Virus record (IMG/VR): IMGVR_UViG_3300008120_000004
Coordinates: 62,001 to 126,000 of that record
DNA length: 64,000 nt
DNA from: a virus
Direction: 5' to 3' (one strand)
Shown here in pieces: positions 1 to 7,349 of this stretch. Each line of letters starts with the position of its first letter. The stretch's first letter is position 1. The notes under the pieces were generated by a model, which saw only the letters and a list, made by a program, of their open reading frames with translations, had not been told where the DNA came from and did no database searches. The position numbers were made by a program, and so were the translations under genes.

Positions 1-719
1 CTTGGACACGTATTTGGAATCATGGATTCCAGGGTCCTACAGGTAAGTGGTACATCGAAAATTCACTAACTACATTAGGTAAGCCAGACCCTGTTTCTGA
101 GCTTAACACCGAATTGTGGGCTACAGGTCTTGAGTCTAACAAAGACATCGTACGTAAACAAAAGCGTAGATTGACTTACATTTCTAACATCTATGTAGTC
201 AAAGATCCTGCGCATCCAGAGAACGAAGGTAAAGTATTCCTTTATAAGTTCGGCAAGAAGATCTTCGACAAGATCAAGGATGTTATGCAGCCTCAATTTG
301 AAGATGAGGATCCAATTAATCCTTTTGACTTCTGGAAGGGTGCTAACTTCAAACTCAAGATTCGTAATGTAGAGGGTTATCGTAACTACGATAAGTCTGA
401 ATTTGAATCACCATCAGTACTAGCTGACGATGATGAGATGGAAAAGATTTGGAACAGCCAGCATTCTCTACAAGAGTTTTTGGATCCTAAGCACTTTAAG
501 TCTTACGATGAACTAAAGACTAAACTAATGAATGTGCTTAATGCTAGTGGTAGTTCCCTACCTGCTGCACAAGATCTAGATAACGAAGAGTTTGAATCAC
601 CACCTAAACCAAAAGCAGCTGCTAAACCACATGCAGCACCTTCGCAACCTAAACGTGAGTATGAAGAAGATGACGATGAATCACTATCCTTCTTCGCCAA
701 GCTCGCCAATGACGACTAA
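1..719 (+). CDS. 32: Single-stranded DNA-binding protein gp32 (5' end outside window)
   Basis: T4 gp32 homologue that coats ssDNA during replication, recombination and repair. The frame is open from base 3, so the gene begins before the window and 238 codons are visible. Diagnostic gp32 core blocks are present, such as NPENEGKVFLYKFGKK-type and GANFKLKIRNVEGYRNYDKS-type stretches, followed by a flexible Ala/Pro/Lys linker and an acidic tail ending in DDDESLSFFAKLANDD; in T4 this tail recruits partner proteins. In T4 a CPVC-type zinc knuckle lies in the core. Here the corresponding stretch after the HGFQGPTGKWY block reads LGKPDPVSEL and has no cysteine, so at least that zinc ligand pair is missing. 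The N-terminal cooperativity domain lies outside the window. Family assignment is very secure. Confidence 0.95.
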   Translation, partial: WTRIWNHGFQGPTGKWYIENSLTTLGKPDPVSELNTELWATGLESNKDIVRKQKRRLTYISNIYVVKDPAHPENEGKVFLYKFGKKIFDKIKDVMQPQFEDEDPINPFDFWKGANFKLKIRNVEGYRNYDKSEFESPSVLADDDEMEKIWNSQHSLQEFLDPKHFKSYDELKTKLMNVLNASGSSLPAAQDLDNEEFESPPKPKAAAKPHAAPSQPKREYEEDDDESLSFFAKLANDD

Positions 720-728
720 GAGGTAACT

Positions 729-890
729 ATGAAACTACTACTAGCATTTTTTCTAGCGGTTAGTTCTTCTGCTTACGCAGCACCACCTAAGAAAGAAGAA
801 CCTAAAAAACTAGAAGTTAAAGTAAAGAAGCCTTGTAAACAAGGGCAAACTGAAGCAGACGGTTGTAGGGTAATGAAGAAACAGAAATAA
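729..890 (+). CDS. Small predicted exported peptide, 53 residues
   Basis: A short ORF 9 bases after gene 32, with a purine-rich AGAGGTAA ribosome site before the ATG. The product starts MKLLLAFFLAVSSSAYA: one Lys, a hydrophobic core and an AYA-A signal-peptidase I-type site at residues 17/18. The mature part is about 36 residues, rich in Lys, Glu and Pro, with two cysteines (C36, C46) that could form a disulfide in the periplasm. I do not recognise the family. Signal peptide and ribosome site are seen; secretion is inferred. A role at the cell envelope (lysis timing, superinfection exclusion) would be a guess. It is probably co-transcribed with gene 32, since the only terminator seen lies after it. 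Confidence 0.7.
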   Translation: MKLLLAFFLAVSSSAYAAPPKKEEPKKLEVKVKKPCKQGQTEADGCRVMKKQK

Positions 891-891
891 G

Positions 892-917
892 AAAAGGGGC
901 ATTAAGCCCCTTTTTTA
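892..917. terminator. Bidirectional rho-independent terminator
   Basis: A perfect 9-bp stem, AAAAGGGGC (892-900) pairing with GCCCCTTTT (906-914), encloses the loop ATTAA and is followed by further Ts on the plus strand. Read on the minus strand, the same stem ends in GCCCCTTTT. It lies between convergent genes (small ORF ending 890; minus-strand tape-measure gene ending 915), so it can terminate both transcripts. Confidence 0.9.
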
Positions 918-3089
918 ATAAGTAGATACTCTATCTAGATGTTTATCTAAAGAAGAATTAGTGTGACTTCTTGGTACTGCTTTCATTGGAGCAAACTGTG
1001 TACCACTACTATTATTAGTCGTATTGTTCATTATTACAGGTGCAGGGGCTGGTTTAGATTGAGCGGCCTCACGTATCTGGTCATTATATTCAACACTTAA
1101 ATTACCTAAACTACTAGGCTCTTTCTTTACTGGAGCTACATTTGGTGCACCACCCCCTTGTTGTAAATAGCGAGCTTTAGCTTCTCTTTCAGCTTCCCTT
1201 ACTTGACTCACGCTAAGCGTTTCCGAAGCCTCTCTACCTTCACCAGCAGTACGTACATTTCTACCCCTAATAACTTCTTGCTCTTCTTGTAATAACTTTT
1301 GATACTTTGGATCTTTAGTATAGTCTTTAGAAAAAACTTCTTTAGAAGCAGCAGTAGCCTTTACTGGTTTAGCTTTATCACCAGGGGGTGTAAGAGGAAA
1401 AGCTGCAGCACCTGTGGTTGTATTAACAGCATCTGCAGGTATTTCTTGCTTTGTATCGCCTGTAAAATAATTCATTACTTTACCACCCAGTTCACCAGCT
1501 TTCTTACCTAATGAACTTCCTGCGAAGGCTCCTATAGCCCCGCCTGCTACACCTCCAACAACTGTACCTACAGGTCCGGCAAACGAACCTAATGCAGCAC
1601 CTAGTTTCATACCGGCTAAACCACCGGCAGCCATACCTACACCTTCACCAACAGCTCCACCTTTTTTCTCGGTAGCTTGCTCATTAACCTGCTTAGTCAT
1701 AGCATCAGCTTGTTCAGCAGTTAATTCACCAGATTTCTTTTTAGCTTCAATGTCAGCTAATGCAGCTTTTTGTTCATCAGATGCTTCTGAAAAACCAGAG
1801 TAGGCAGCGTAAGCGCCACCGGCAACAGCCAATGCTGCGCCACCTACTTTAGCAACAGTACCAAGCCTACTAAAACGACTAGCTGCACCAGCAGCTTTTC
1901 CTGCTGCACCACCTTTCCCTCTACCACCTAATAAATCCTTTGCAGTATCTAATAAACTACCACCCACACCACCGCTACCACCGGTAAATTCTTTTTCTTT
2001 TACAGTAGTTATAAGTTCGTCTAGTTTTTTGGTAATAGGTTGGTATTGTAAATCTAAATCAACTGGTTCCTTGGGAGAAATAGACTCAGATATTTTTCTT
2101 ACAGAGTCTAATTGTTGTTTAGAAGTTTCTAATAAATCAGCAATAATAACATTATTTTCTTCCATGGACTTAGCCATAGCCTCTTGAGAGGTAACAACAT
2201 TATCATCATTTTCTTTTTCTGATGCTTTTGCACCTTCCGCTTTTACTTCTTTTAAATTCTGCTCTGCTTCTCTTACTCTTGGATCAATAGCTGCTAAATT
2301 AGTTTGTGCAGCTTCTAATCTAGCTTGTTCTGTATCAGTAGCCTCAAAACCACGTTTTTTGGCAGACGAAATATCACCTCTAGCTCCAGCTAGCTCTTGT
2401 TGAGCACCTTTTGTAGCTTCGTACCTTTTCCTACCTTCAGCCATTGTTTCATCTGAAACATACTCATCAGCTTCTTTTAATCTTCTTTCTGCTTCTTTTT
2501 TATCATACCCTGCTTTAAGGATACGTTCACGCATTTCGTCACGCTTACTTTGATCTCTTGCTCTACCTTCTTCGGTACGTAACCCGTAGTCTTTTGCAAA
2601 TTGTTCTTTTTCCGGATTATAACCCGCTGGTGCAGAAATTATATCTCCTATGTCACCCATTCTTTCATAGGCTTTATTTTGAACACTAGATGCAAAACCA
2701 CCTATTGATTCTTTTATATTCTTTATAGGTGCTTTTAAGAACTCTTTTGTAGCTTCTCTTCTAGCTCTAATACCACCAACAGCAGACATTAATTTTTCTT
2801 TTAATGTTACCGGGGCTTCTTTTTCCCCTAACTTGGTGCTTTCACCAGGAGTCTCTTTATCCTCTTTTCCTCTGCTCGGCTTATTAAAACTATCTTTTAA
2901 ATCTTTTAAAGTTTTATTAATATCTTCTAACTGTTTACCAACTTCATCCTTTAAAGTCTTATCTAAGGTCTTCGTACCTTTTTCTGATATCTGTTCAAAC
3001 TTCTTTTCCTCAAGTAATACACCTAACGGTTTTTCCCCGGCATCTCCAGTAGATGCAGATTTTTTTATGTCTTCTATTGCTTTTTTCAT
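915..3089 (-). CDS. Probable tail tape-measure / baseplate hub protein (gp29-like)
   Basis: A 724-residue protein with the architecture of a tape measure: a long charged, helical and partly coiled-coil N-terminal half (about 1-360), then Gly/Ala-rich hydrophobic segments (about 409-430 and 479-525) that could insert into a membrane, then a polar disordered tail. It is the last gene of the minus-strand late operon, directly after the gp26 gene and its frame -1 extension, which overlaps its start codon as TAATG. Position after chaperone-like genes is where tape measures sit in lambda-type phages, and T4 gp29 (590 residues) works with the hub proteins. At the usual 0.15 nm per residue the protein would span about 109 nm, similar to a T4 tail. 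I see no gp29-specific motif; the role rests on architecture and position. Confidence 0.6.
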   Translation of the reverse strand: MKKAIEDIKKSASTGDAGEKPLGVLLEEKKFEQISEKGTKTLDKTLKDEVGKQLEDINKTLKDLKDSFNKPSRGKEDKETPGESTKLGEKEAPVTLKEKLMSAVGGIRARREATKEFLKAPIKNIKESIGGFASSVQNKAYERMGDIGDIISAPAGYNPEKEQFAKDYGLRTEEGRARDQSKRDEMRERILKAGYDKKEAERRLKEADEYVSDETMAEGRKRYEATKGAQQELAGARGDISSAKKRGFEATDTEQARLEAAQTNLAAIDPRVREAEQNLKEVKAEGAKASEKENDDNVVTSQEAMAKSMEENNVIIADLLETSKQQLDSVRKISESISPKEPVDLDLQYQPITKKLDELITTVKEKEFTGGSGGVGGSLLDTAKDLLGGRGKGGAAGKAAGAASRFSRLGTVAKVGGAALAVAGGAYAAYSGFSEASDEQKAALADIEAKKKSGELTAEQADAMTKQVNEQATEKKGGAVGEGVGMAAGGLAGMKLGAALGSFAGPVGTVVGGVAGGAIGAFAGSSLGKKAGELGGKVMNYFTGDTKQEIPADAVNTTTGAAAFPLTPPGDKAKPVKATAASKEVFSKDYTKDPKYQKLLQEEQEVIRGRNVRTAGEGREASETLSVSQVREAEREAKARYLQQGGGAPNVAPVKKEPSSLGNLSVEYNDQIREAAQSKPAPAPVIMNNTTNNSSGTQFAPMKAVPRSHTNSSLDKHLDRVSTY

Positions 3090-3289
3090 TATAGGTGCTT
3101 ACTATTCTGTTGAAGAATTTTTAATTTATCGTTTTCTTTTTTAACATGATCAACCAGAAGAGCTACGTAAATTTCCCTTTCCCAGGGTAACATATTTTCT
3201 AATTCTGTCAACGAGTACTTGTGATGTTGCATTAACGCAAAATTTAAAGTATAATAATTAAGTAAGTTATCTTGAGAAAGGGTTATACG
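3089..3289 (-). CDS. Probable -1 frameshift extension of gp26 (T-like chaperone domain)
   Basis: An open frame of 66 codons runs from the end of the gp26 gene to the TAATG overlap with the tape-measure gene, in frame -1 relative to gp26. The last gp26 codons are CAA AAT TTT TTC GTA TAA and contain the slippery heptamers A AAT TTT and T TTT TTC one codon before the stop. A -1 slip gives a fusion of about 296 residues whose extension contains NYYTLNFALMQHHKYSL and LPWEREIYVALL, typical of tail-assembly chaperone C-terminal domains. An internal ATG at 3232 would give 47 residues, but no Shine-Dalgarno precedes it and conserved-looking sequence lies upstream of it. The layout matches lambda G/G-T followed by the tape measure H. 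Frameshifting itself is inferred. Confidence 0.65.
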   Translation of the reverse strand, partial: RITLSQDNLLNYYTLNFALMQHHKYSLTELENMLPWEREIYVALLVDHVKKENDKLKILQQNSKHL

Positions 3290-3978
3290 AAAAAATTTTG
3301 TAATCCGGTTAATTTAGTAACATTATGCTTACCACACTCATTACAATCTGCTTCTATAGTCTGTACAACTTTAGGAGAAGTTGTAAAAAACTTCTCTATT
3401 TTTTCGAACTGAGATTTTGTAAAAGATTCAACAAACTCTCTTAATTCGTTTTTAGTCTGATCCTGTGCTTCATAGTATTCATCATTACTATAAACACCTT
3501 TAATACTGTTAGCAATTAACTCAATAATATCATCTGTACTACCATCTCCGATAACATTTACCACATCATCAAATACTGGATAATTCATCTCAATACTATA
3601 CATATCCGTTAACTTTATAATATTAGAGTGATCAGGTTCTTTTTCAATACTAACATTTTCAATATTATAAGTTGCATCGATCTTATTTCCACATTCACAA
3701 TTTACAATTACTTCTACTATTTCACTAATAGATTTTGCCCTTAAGTGTAAAAAGATGTACTCTACATCGAAATGCGGCAGTTTATTAACTTGTAACTTAT
3801 TAAAGGTACAAACATCTACTAATTCTCTTACAACTCTAGAAACTTCTTCTTCATTAGCGTCAGTTAGTGTTAATAAAATCTTATGTTCTTTTACTAGAAA
3901 AGGTCTATATGAAATTGGTTTATTGGTTGAAGGTAAAATCAATTCATACGTTGGTGTATCTAATTTTGGTAAAGCCAT
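3283..3978 (-). CDS. 26: Baseplate hub assembly protein gp26-like
   Basis: A 231-residue protein opening MALPKLDTPTYELILPST and continuing with YRPFLVKEHKILL, the signature of T4-group gp26. T4 gp26 (208 residues) is needed to build the baseplate hub. Four cysteines in two pairs (C94/C96 and C212/C215) look like a zinc ribbon closing the fold; T4-like relatives from marine phages have similar pairs. The start has a good Shine-Dalgarno (TTAGGAGATATAATG). It follows the gp54-like gene by 12 bases and precedes the tape-measure gene. The final codons hold a -1 slippery run that leads into an extra open frame. The zinc and frameshift statements are inferred from sequence. Confidence 0.8.
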   Translation of the reverse strand: MALPKLDTPTYELILPSTNKPISYRPFLVKEHKILLTLTDANEEEVSRVVRELVDVCTFNKLQVNKLPHFDVEYIFLHLRAKSISEIVEVIVNCECGNKIDATYNIENVSIEKEPDHSNIIKLTDMYSIEMNYPVFDDVVNVIGDGSTDDIIELIANSIKGVYSNDEYYEAQDQTKNELREFVESFTKSQFEKIEKFFTTSPKVVQTIEADCNECGKHNVTKLTGLQNFFV

Positions 3979-3990
3979 TATATCTCCTAA

Positions 3991-4692
3991 TTAACCAAAT
4001 GATCCTGCTCCTACTTGTTGTCCGTTTTGATTATCTAAACCATCCGCCAGTCTAGGGGAAGGGCTTTGGATAGGCTTATTCGAAACGCTCTTATTAGCAG
4101 CTGCAGTAGTAACTGTCTTATTAACAAATATAGGTGTGGGTACGTCAGCTACTCTTGTAGTGCTTAAGTCTCTCCAATAACGATATGCAAATAAAACATT
4201 TAATCTATGTGTTTGATTAGTTGAGTTGTGATTAAGATCTAATAAATTTGCATTTCTAGGAAATGCATCTATTAACTCAACTTCATACGTAATATTTTCT
4301 TCTTCATCTAACTGTCTTATAATAACAGTGCCTTTATAATCATTTAACCAACCTACAGTATAGCTATCTTTATCTACTACGGAATGCAACCAAGAATCAA
4401 AAAACCTTTTAATTTTCATCTCTCTGTCTAGATGAAAAACAATAGATGTACCTTCACCACCATAATCACTTGTGATTGGTTTTTGGTATGCAGGTCCAAA
4501 TATCTTAAATGGTTTAGTTTGAATATTAAGAATAGGGAAAGAAGCCTGCTCAGCAAATAAACTTACTAAATCTGAACTCTGTCTAAGAGCAGCAGGGGGA
4601 ATAATTTGAATTTCAAAACGATTAGTTCTAGCTAGACTTTTAGCTAAAAGAGTGGCTCTAAAATCCGCAATTTTAAAATGTGCTTTATTCAT
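3991..4692 (-). CDS. 54: Baseplate tail-tube initiator-like protein (gp54-like, tube fold)
   Basis: A 233-residue protein with the pattern of the gp19 tail-tube superfamily: FEIQI near residue 27, an ASFP segment, a GPAYQKP loop, a VFHLDREMK strand, FFDSW, and an AFPR-containing strand before the C-terminal beta stretch. In T4, gp48 and gp54 share this fold and form the first rings from which the gp19 tube grows. The gp48 homologue lies nearby at 5761, so this is best read as gp54, although T4 gp54 is longer (320 residues). The start overlaps the preceding stop as TAATG, implying translational coupling. The C-terminal 45 residues are Ser/Asn/Gln-rich and probably disordered. Confidence 0.6.
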   Translation of the reverse strand: MNKAHFKIADFRATLLAKSLARTNRFEIQIIPPAALRQSSDLVSLFAEQASFPILNIQTKPFKIFGPAYQKPITSDYGGEGTSIVFHLDREMKIKRFFDSWLHSVVDKDSYTVGWLNDYKGTVIIRQLDEEENITYEVELIDAFPRNANLLDLNHNSTNQTHRLNVLFAYRYWRDLSTTRVADVPTPIFVNKTVTTAAANKSVSNKPIQSPSPRLADGLDNQNGQQVGAGSFG

Positions 4693-5261
4693 TAGTATTT
4701 TTTCCTGGTCTCTCTCCAGACCGTTTCTTTAGTAGCACCTACAAAACGCTCTACTGGTAATTGAGATGCTGTTATCCAATCAGGATATTTAATTTTTAAA
4801 AAACGTGATTCTACATGATCATACAGATAATGTTTTACACACGCTCTTGCTGGCTCAAGTTTTGATACTGATTCTACAATCTGCCAATTTATTCTTACTT
4901 TTGTATCATCACCTATCTTCTCACTTGCTGTGTAATTATGCATTGCACCTAGTACTTTAAATCTTACCATATAGGGTAGATAATGAAGATTGATTCCATA
5001 GAATCCATTCTCAACTCGGCGAAATGCTAATATTAAAGGAAACTTATCCCAGTATGGTAAAGAGTCTTTAAGTTTCGCTTCATAAAAAAACATATACATG
5101 TTACCAGGTATAATTTGCGAAACTAGCTCTCCACCTCTGGACATTAAGCTTTCAGGTCTAGTACTCGCAAGAACTTTAAGGTTATCGCGATACCATCTAA
5201 GTGAGCGATCAAGCTGCTGATTATTTGCTGCTTGACGAATGTTTTCGAAAGGATTTGCCAT
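4692..5261 (-). CDS. Conserved-looking T4-group protein of unknown role, next to gp4
   Basis: About 189 residues if started at the ATG at 5261 (MANPFENIRQ); an upstream in-frame ATG at 5288 would overlap gp4 by 14 bases. I prefer 5261 because TTAGGA precedes it. The core has FFYEAKLKDSLPYWDKFPL and FYGINLHYLPYMVRFK, an aromatic pattern I associate with T4-group virion proteins, but I cannot place it with certainty. Adjacency to gp4 mirrors the T4 2-4 neighbourhood, so a DNA end-protector (gp2-like) or head-completion role is possible and unproven. A GATAAATA late-promoter motif at 5274-5267 ends 5 bases before this start. Confidence 0.6.
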   Translation of the reverse strand: MANPFENIRQAANNQQLDRSLRWYRDNLKVLASTRPESLMSRGGELVSQIIPGNMYMFFYEAKLKDSLPYWDKFPLILAFRRVENGFYGINLHYLPYMVRFKVLGAMHNYTASEKIGDDTKVRINWQIVESVSKLEPARACVKHYLYDHVESRFLKIKYPDWITASQLPVERFVGATKETVWRETRKKY

Positions 5262-5266
5262 GGTAA

Positions 5267-5274
5267 TATTTATC
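5267..5274 (-). promoter_or_regulatory. T4-type late promoter motif, possibly leaderless
   Basis: GATAAATA on the minus strand, followed by TTACC and then the ATG of the downstream gene at 5261. T4 late initiation occurs a few bases past this motif, which would put the mRNA start at or near the A of the ATG. An AGGA overlapping the motif could instead act as a ribosome site on longer transcripts from the gp4 promoter. The same arrangement recurs before gp25. Confidence 0.4.
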
Positions 5275-5721
5275 CTAACCAATTCCAAGGTCTTTTTCAG
5301 TTAACACTAAAAATTTCATTCCTCTATCTTGGCAGAATTCACCAGCGGCTTTCCATTTAGCCTGATTAGTGCCGTAATTAAAAACCTCCTCTATGAATCT
5401 TTTGGTTTTACGTTTAGGTATTTCAGGAGGTTTTGTGAATTTTTCCGGTTTAATTTCTATTAAATACTTGGTTACTTTATTGGAAGAATCTCTTATTTTT
5501 ACATAAAAATCAACAAAATATCTATGTACCTTATTATCTACTGGTGAGCGATAAGGTATAATAATTGTCTCAGAACCCCATTCCACTACAGCATCATTAA
5601 AATCACAATACTTCATGAACCTAAGCTCCCACGAAGATCTGTATATTACTTCCTGTAAGTCTCCACGGTACTTGGAAGGGTTAGAGATACGATAGTAACC
5701 TTTGTAGGTTGATTTATACAT
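5275..5721 (-). CDS. 4: Head completion protein gp4 (nuclease-fold)
   Basis: 148 residues from the ATG at 5721. The start MYKSTYKGYYRISNPSKYRG is the T4 gp4 signature; the longer upstream in-frame extension lacks support. T4 gp4 (150 residues) acts after DNA packaging to complete heads for tail joining. The sequence also shows a restriction-nuclease-like core: RSSWELRFMKYCD, then VEWGSE, then RYFVDFYVKI and YLIEIKPEK, i.e. a D...ExK-type (PD-D/ExK) pattern. This suggests a metal-dependent DNA-trimming activity, inferred not shown. It is the first gene of the minus-strand late operon, 27 bases from a canonical TATAAATA. Confidence 0.85.
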   Translation of the reverse strand: MYKSTYKGYYRISNPSKYRGDLQEVIYRSSWELRFMKYCDFNDAVVEWGSETIIIPYRSPVDNKVHRYFVDFYVKIRDSSNKVTKYLIEIKPEKFTKPPEIPKRKTKRFIEEVFNYGTNQAKWKAAGEFCQDRGMKFLVLTEKDLGIG

Positions 5722-5725
5722 ACGA

Positions 5726-5733
5726 GATAAATA
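5726..5733 (+). promoter_or_regulatory. Late promoter motif for gp48 and downstream baseplate genes
   Basis: GATAAATA on the plus strand, 27 bases before the gp48 ATG at 5761. It matches the T4 late consensus except for the first base. It lies within the leader of the divergent minus-strand late transcript. Confidence 0.65.
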
Positions 5734-5747
5734 TAGTACATTTTCAC

Positions 5748-5755
5748 TATTTATA
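5748..5755 (-). promoter_or_regulatory. Late promoter for the gp4 to tape-measure operon
   Basis: A perfect TATAAATA on the minus strand, 26 bases before the gp4 ATG (5721). It faces away from the gp48 gene and lies within the leader expected for the plus-strand late promoter at 5726, so the two late promoters are divergent and overlapping. Confidence 0.75.
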
Positions 5756-5760
5756 ACAAA

Positions 5761-6858
5761 ATGCCAACACAAGACCGCCCTAGTACCAGCTCAATAAGCA
5801 ACCTAAAACCAGGTAAAGATGCAAGCACATCAAAAAATAGGTATCAGGCTGGTCCTATTTTTCAGTACCCTGTAGATCTTAATAATAATGAACTTAAGCA
5901 TTACATAACATTTGAATTGGTTTCGCGTGGTAAATCTGAGGCTGTAAAAGGTAAAAAAGTACAAGAAATAAGAAACAATCCAGATAGCGCAAATCTATCT
6001 AGAGAGCAACTATCGGGTCTAGGAACTGGTGCAGTAGGGGCAGGGGCTGTTACATCTGGTGGTGCAGTTTATGCGCTAACAAAAAAATTATTTGATACTG
6101 TAGGTAAAACTGGAGATCAACAAAAAGGCGCACCTGGTGTAAGTATACCGGGAGTTGTTGCAGGTGGTGTTGCAGGTGTTGCTGTAGGTAAAGCTATGGC
6201 TGATTTCTTGACACCTGATGTCAAATACAAGCTGGAACAAGTAATAGCTTTGTATGTAGACGGGCCTCCTACAGTTCGCTATGGTATGAACTACACAAAT
6301 AAAGAGCTAGGTAACTTAGCAGGGTTGATTGGTGGAGCTATCGGGGACACTTATAAAAATTTAAATTCTGCAGAGGCTTTATCTGCTATAGGTCTTCAGG
6401 CTGCAAAATTACCAGGTATATTTTCTGGTGTGGATATATCTACAGCTGCTCAAAAAGGAGCAGGTGTAGCTCTGAACCCGTTTAAAGAAGTAGTATTTGA
6501 ATCGGTAGATTTTAGAACATTCCAATTTAAGTATAGATTTTTTCCTAGAAGCCCTGAAGAATCCAGAAGAGCAAAAGATATAATTAGCTTATTTAAATAC
6601 CATATGCACCCGGAGATGTCGGATAATAGGTTATTCTTTAAATATCCATCAGAGTTTATAATTACTTACAATTATAATAGCGGGCGTAATACCTATTTTC
6701 ATAAATTTGCAAACTGTGTATTAGAGACTATGGATTTAAGTTATGGTGGTGAACAGTTCTCTTCATTTAGTGATGGCAGCCCTACAGAAATTAACATGAG
6801 TCTTACATTCCGTGAAATCGAATTGTTAACTAAGAAGATGATCGATCAGGGGTACTAA
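5761..6858 (+). CDS. 48: Baseplate tail tube cap gp48
   Basis: 365 residues, very close to T4 gp48 (364). The N-terminal part has YQAGPIFQYPVDLNN and KHYITFELVSRGKS, then a long Gly/Ala-rich middle (about 95-160) that may be a membrane-active or flexible segment. The C-terminal half has tube-family blocks: FRTFQFKYRFFPRSPEES, HPEMSDNRLFFKYPSEF, and a final FREIELLTKKMI. In T4, gp48 caps the hub-proximal end of the tube initiation complex together with gp54. No clear Shine-Dalgarno precedes the ATG. The stop overlaps the next start as TAATG. Confidence 0.85.
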   Translation: MPTQDRPSTSSISNLKPGKDASTSKNRYQAGPIFQYPVDLNNNELKHYITFELVSRGKSEAVKGKKVQEIRNNPDSANLSREQLSGLGTGAVGAGAVTSGGAVYALTKKLFDTVGKTGDQQKGAPGVSIPGVVAGGVAGVAVGKAMADFLTPDVKYKLEQVIALYVDGPPTVRYGMNYTNKELGNLAGLIGGAIGDTYKNLNSAEALSAIGLQAAKLPGIFSGVDISTAAQKGAGVALNPFKEVVFESVDFRTFQFKYRFFPRSPEESRRAKDIISLFKYHMHPEMSDNRLFFKYPSEFIITYNYNSGRNTYFHKFANCVLETMDLSYGGEQFSSFSDGSPTEINMSLTFREIELLTKKMIDQGY

Positions 6859-7349
6859 TGTATTTCGAACAGTTTCCAAAAACGTTTTATTCGTTAGATG
6901 ACAATAAGAGCGTTCAGCTAGTTACCAATATTTTCTTACGTGTTATTCTTAGTGACGAGATTAAAAATAATCTCACCTTGTATGAGCTATATGATATAAA
7001 AGAAGGGGAGACACCTGAAATTATTGCAGATCAGTTTTATGGCGATCCAAAATTACACTGGGTTATTTGCCACTTAAATGAGATAATTGACCCTAGATTT
7101 GACTGGCCTTTATCAACAAAAAATTTGAAAAGCTATTGTGAGACCAAATACGATAATATTTTTGGTATTCATCATTACATTAATTCAGAAGGTTATATAG
7201 TAAATAGTACTGTTCCAGGTGCAACTTCAGTTTCTAATTTTCAATACGAAGAGCAGTTAAATGAAAAGAAGAGAAGAATACGTTTATTAAAACCTGAGTT
7301 TATTCGTAATGTAGTTAATGACTTTAAAAATATAGTGAGTAGTGTCTAA
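6858..7349 (+). CDS. 53: Baseplate wedge protein gp53
   Basis: 163 residues. T4 gp53 (196 residues) joins neighbouring wedges when the six of them close around the hub. The diagnostic segment is a LysM-like fold with YELYDIKEGETPEIIADQFYGDPKLHWV followed by NEIIDPRFDWPLS (split here as seen at about residues 44-85). This matches the YGNPQLYWV...NDNYDP region of T4 gp53. It starts in the stop of gp48 and ends in the start of the gp27-like gene, so the three are translationally coupled. The order 48-53-27-5 differs from T4, where gp53 precedes gp5. Confidence 0.85.
   Translation: MYFEQFPKTFYSLDDNKSVQLVTNIFLRVILSDEIKNNLTLYELYDIKEGETPEIIADQFYGDPKLHWVICHLNEIIDPRFDWPLSTKNLKSYCETKYDNIFGIHHYINSEGYIVNSTVPGATSVSNFQYEEQLNEKKRRIRLLKPEFIRNVVNDFKNIVSSV

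Noticed and set aside
3089-3232. A separate 47-residue gene (MQHHKYSL...) on the minus strand
   Set aside because: It has no ribosome site, and the likely conserved part starts before its ATG in the frame continued from the gp26 slippery site; a frameshift extension explains it better.
5722-5772. An N-terminal extension of gp4 beginning at 5772
   Set aside because: It would start upstream of the TATAAATA promoter and its sequence is unlike gp4; MYKSTYKGYY at 5721 matches the family start.
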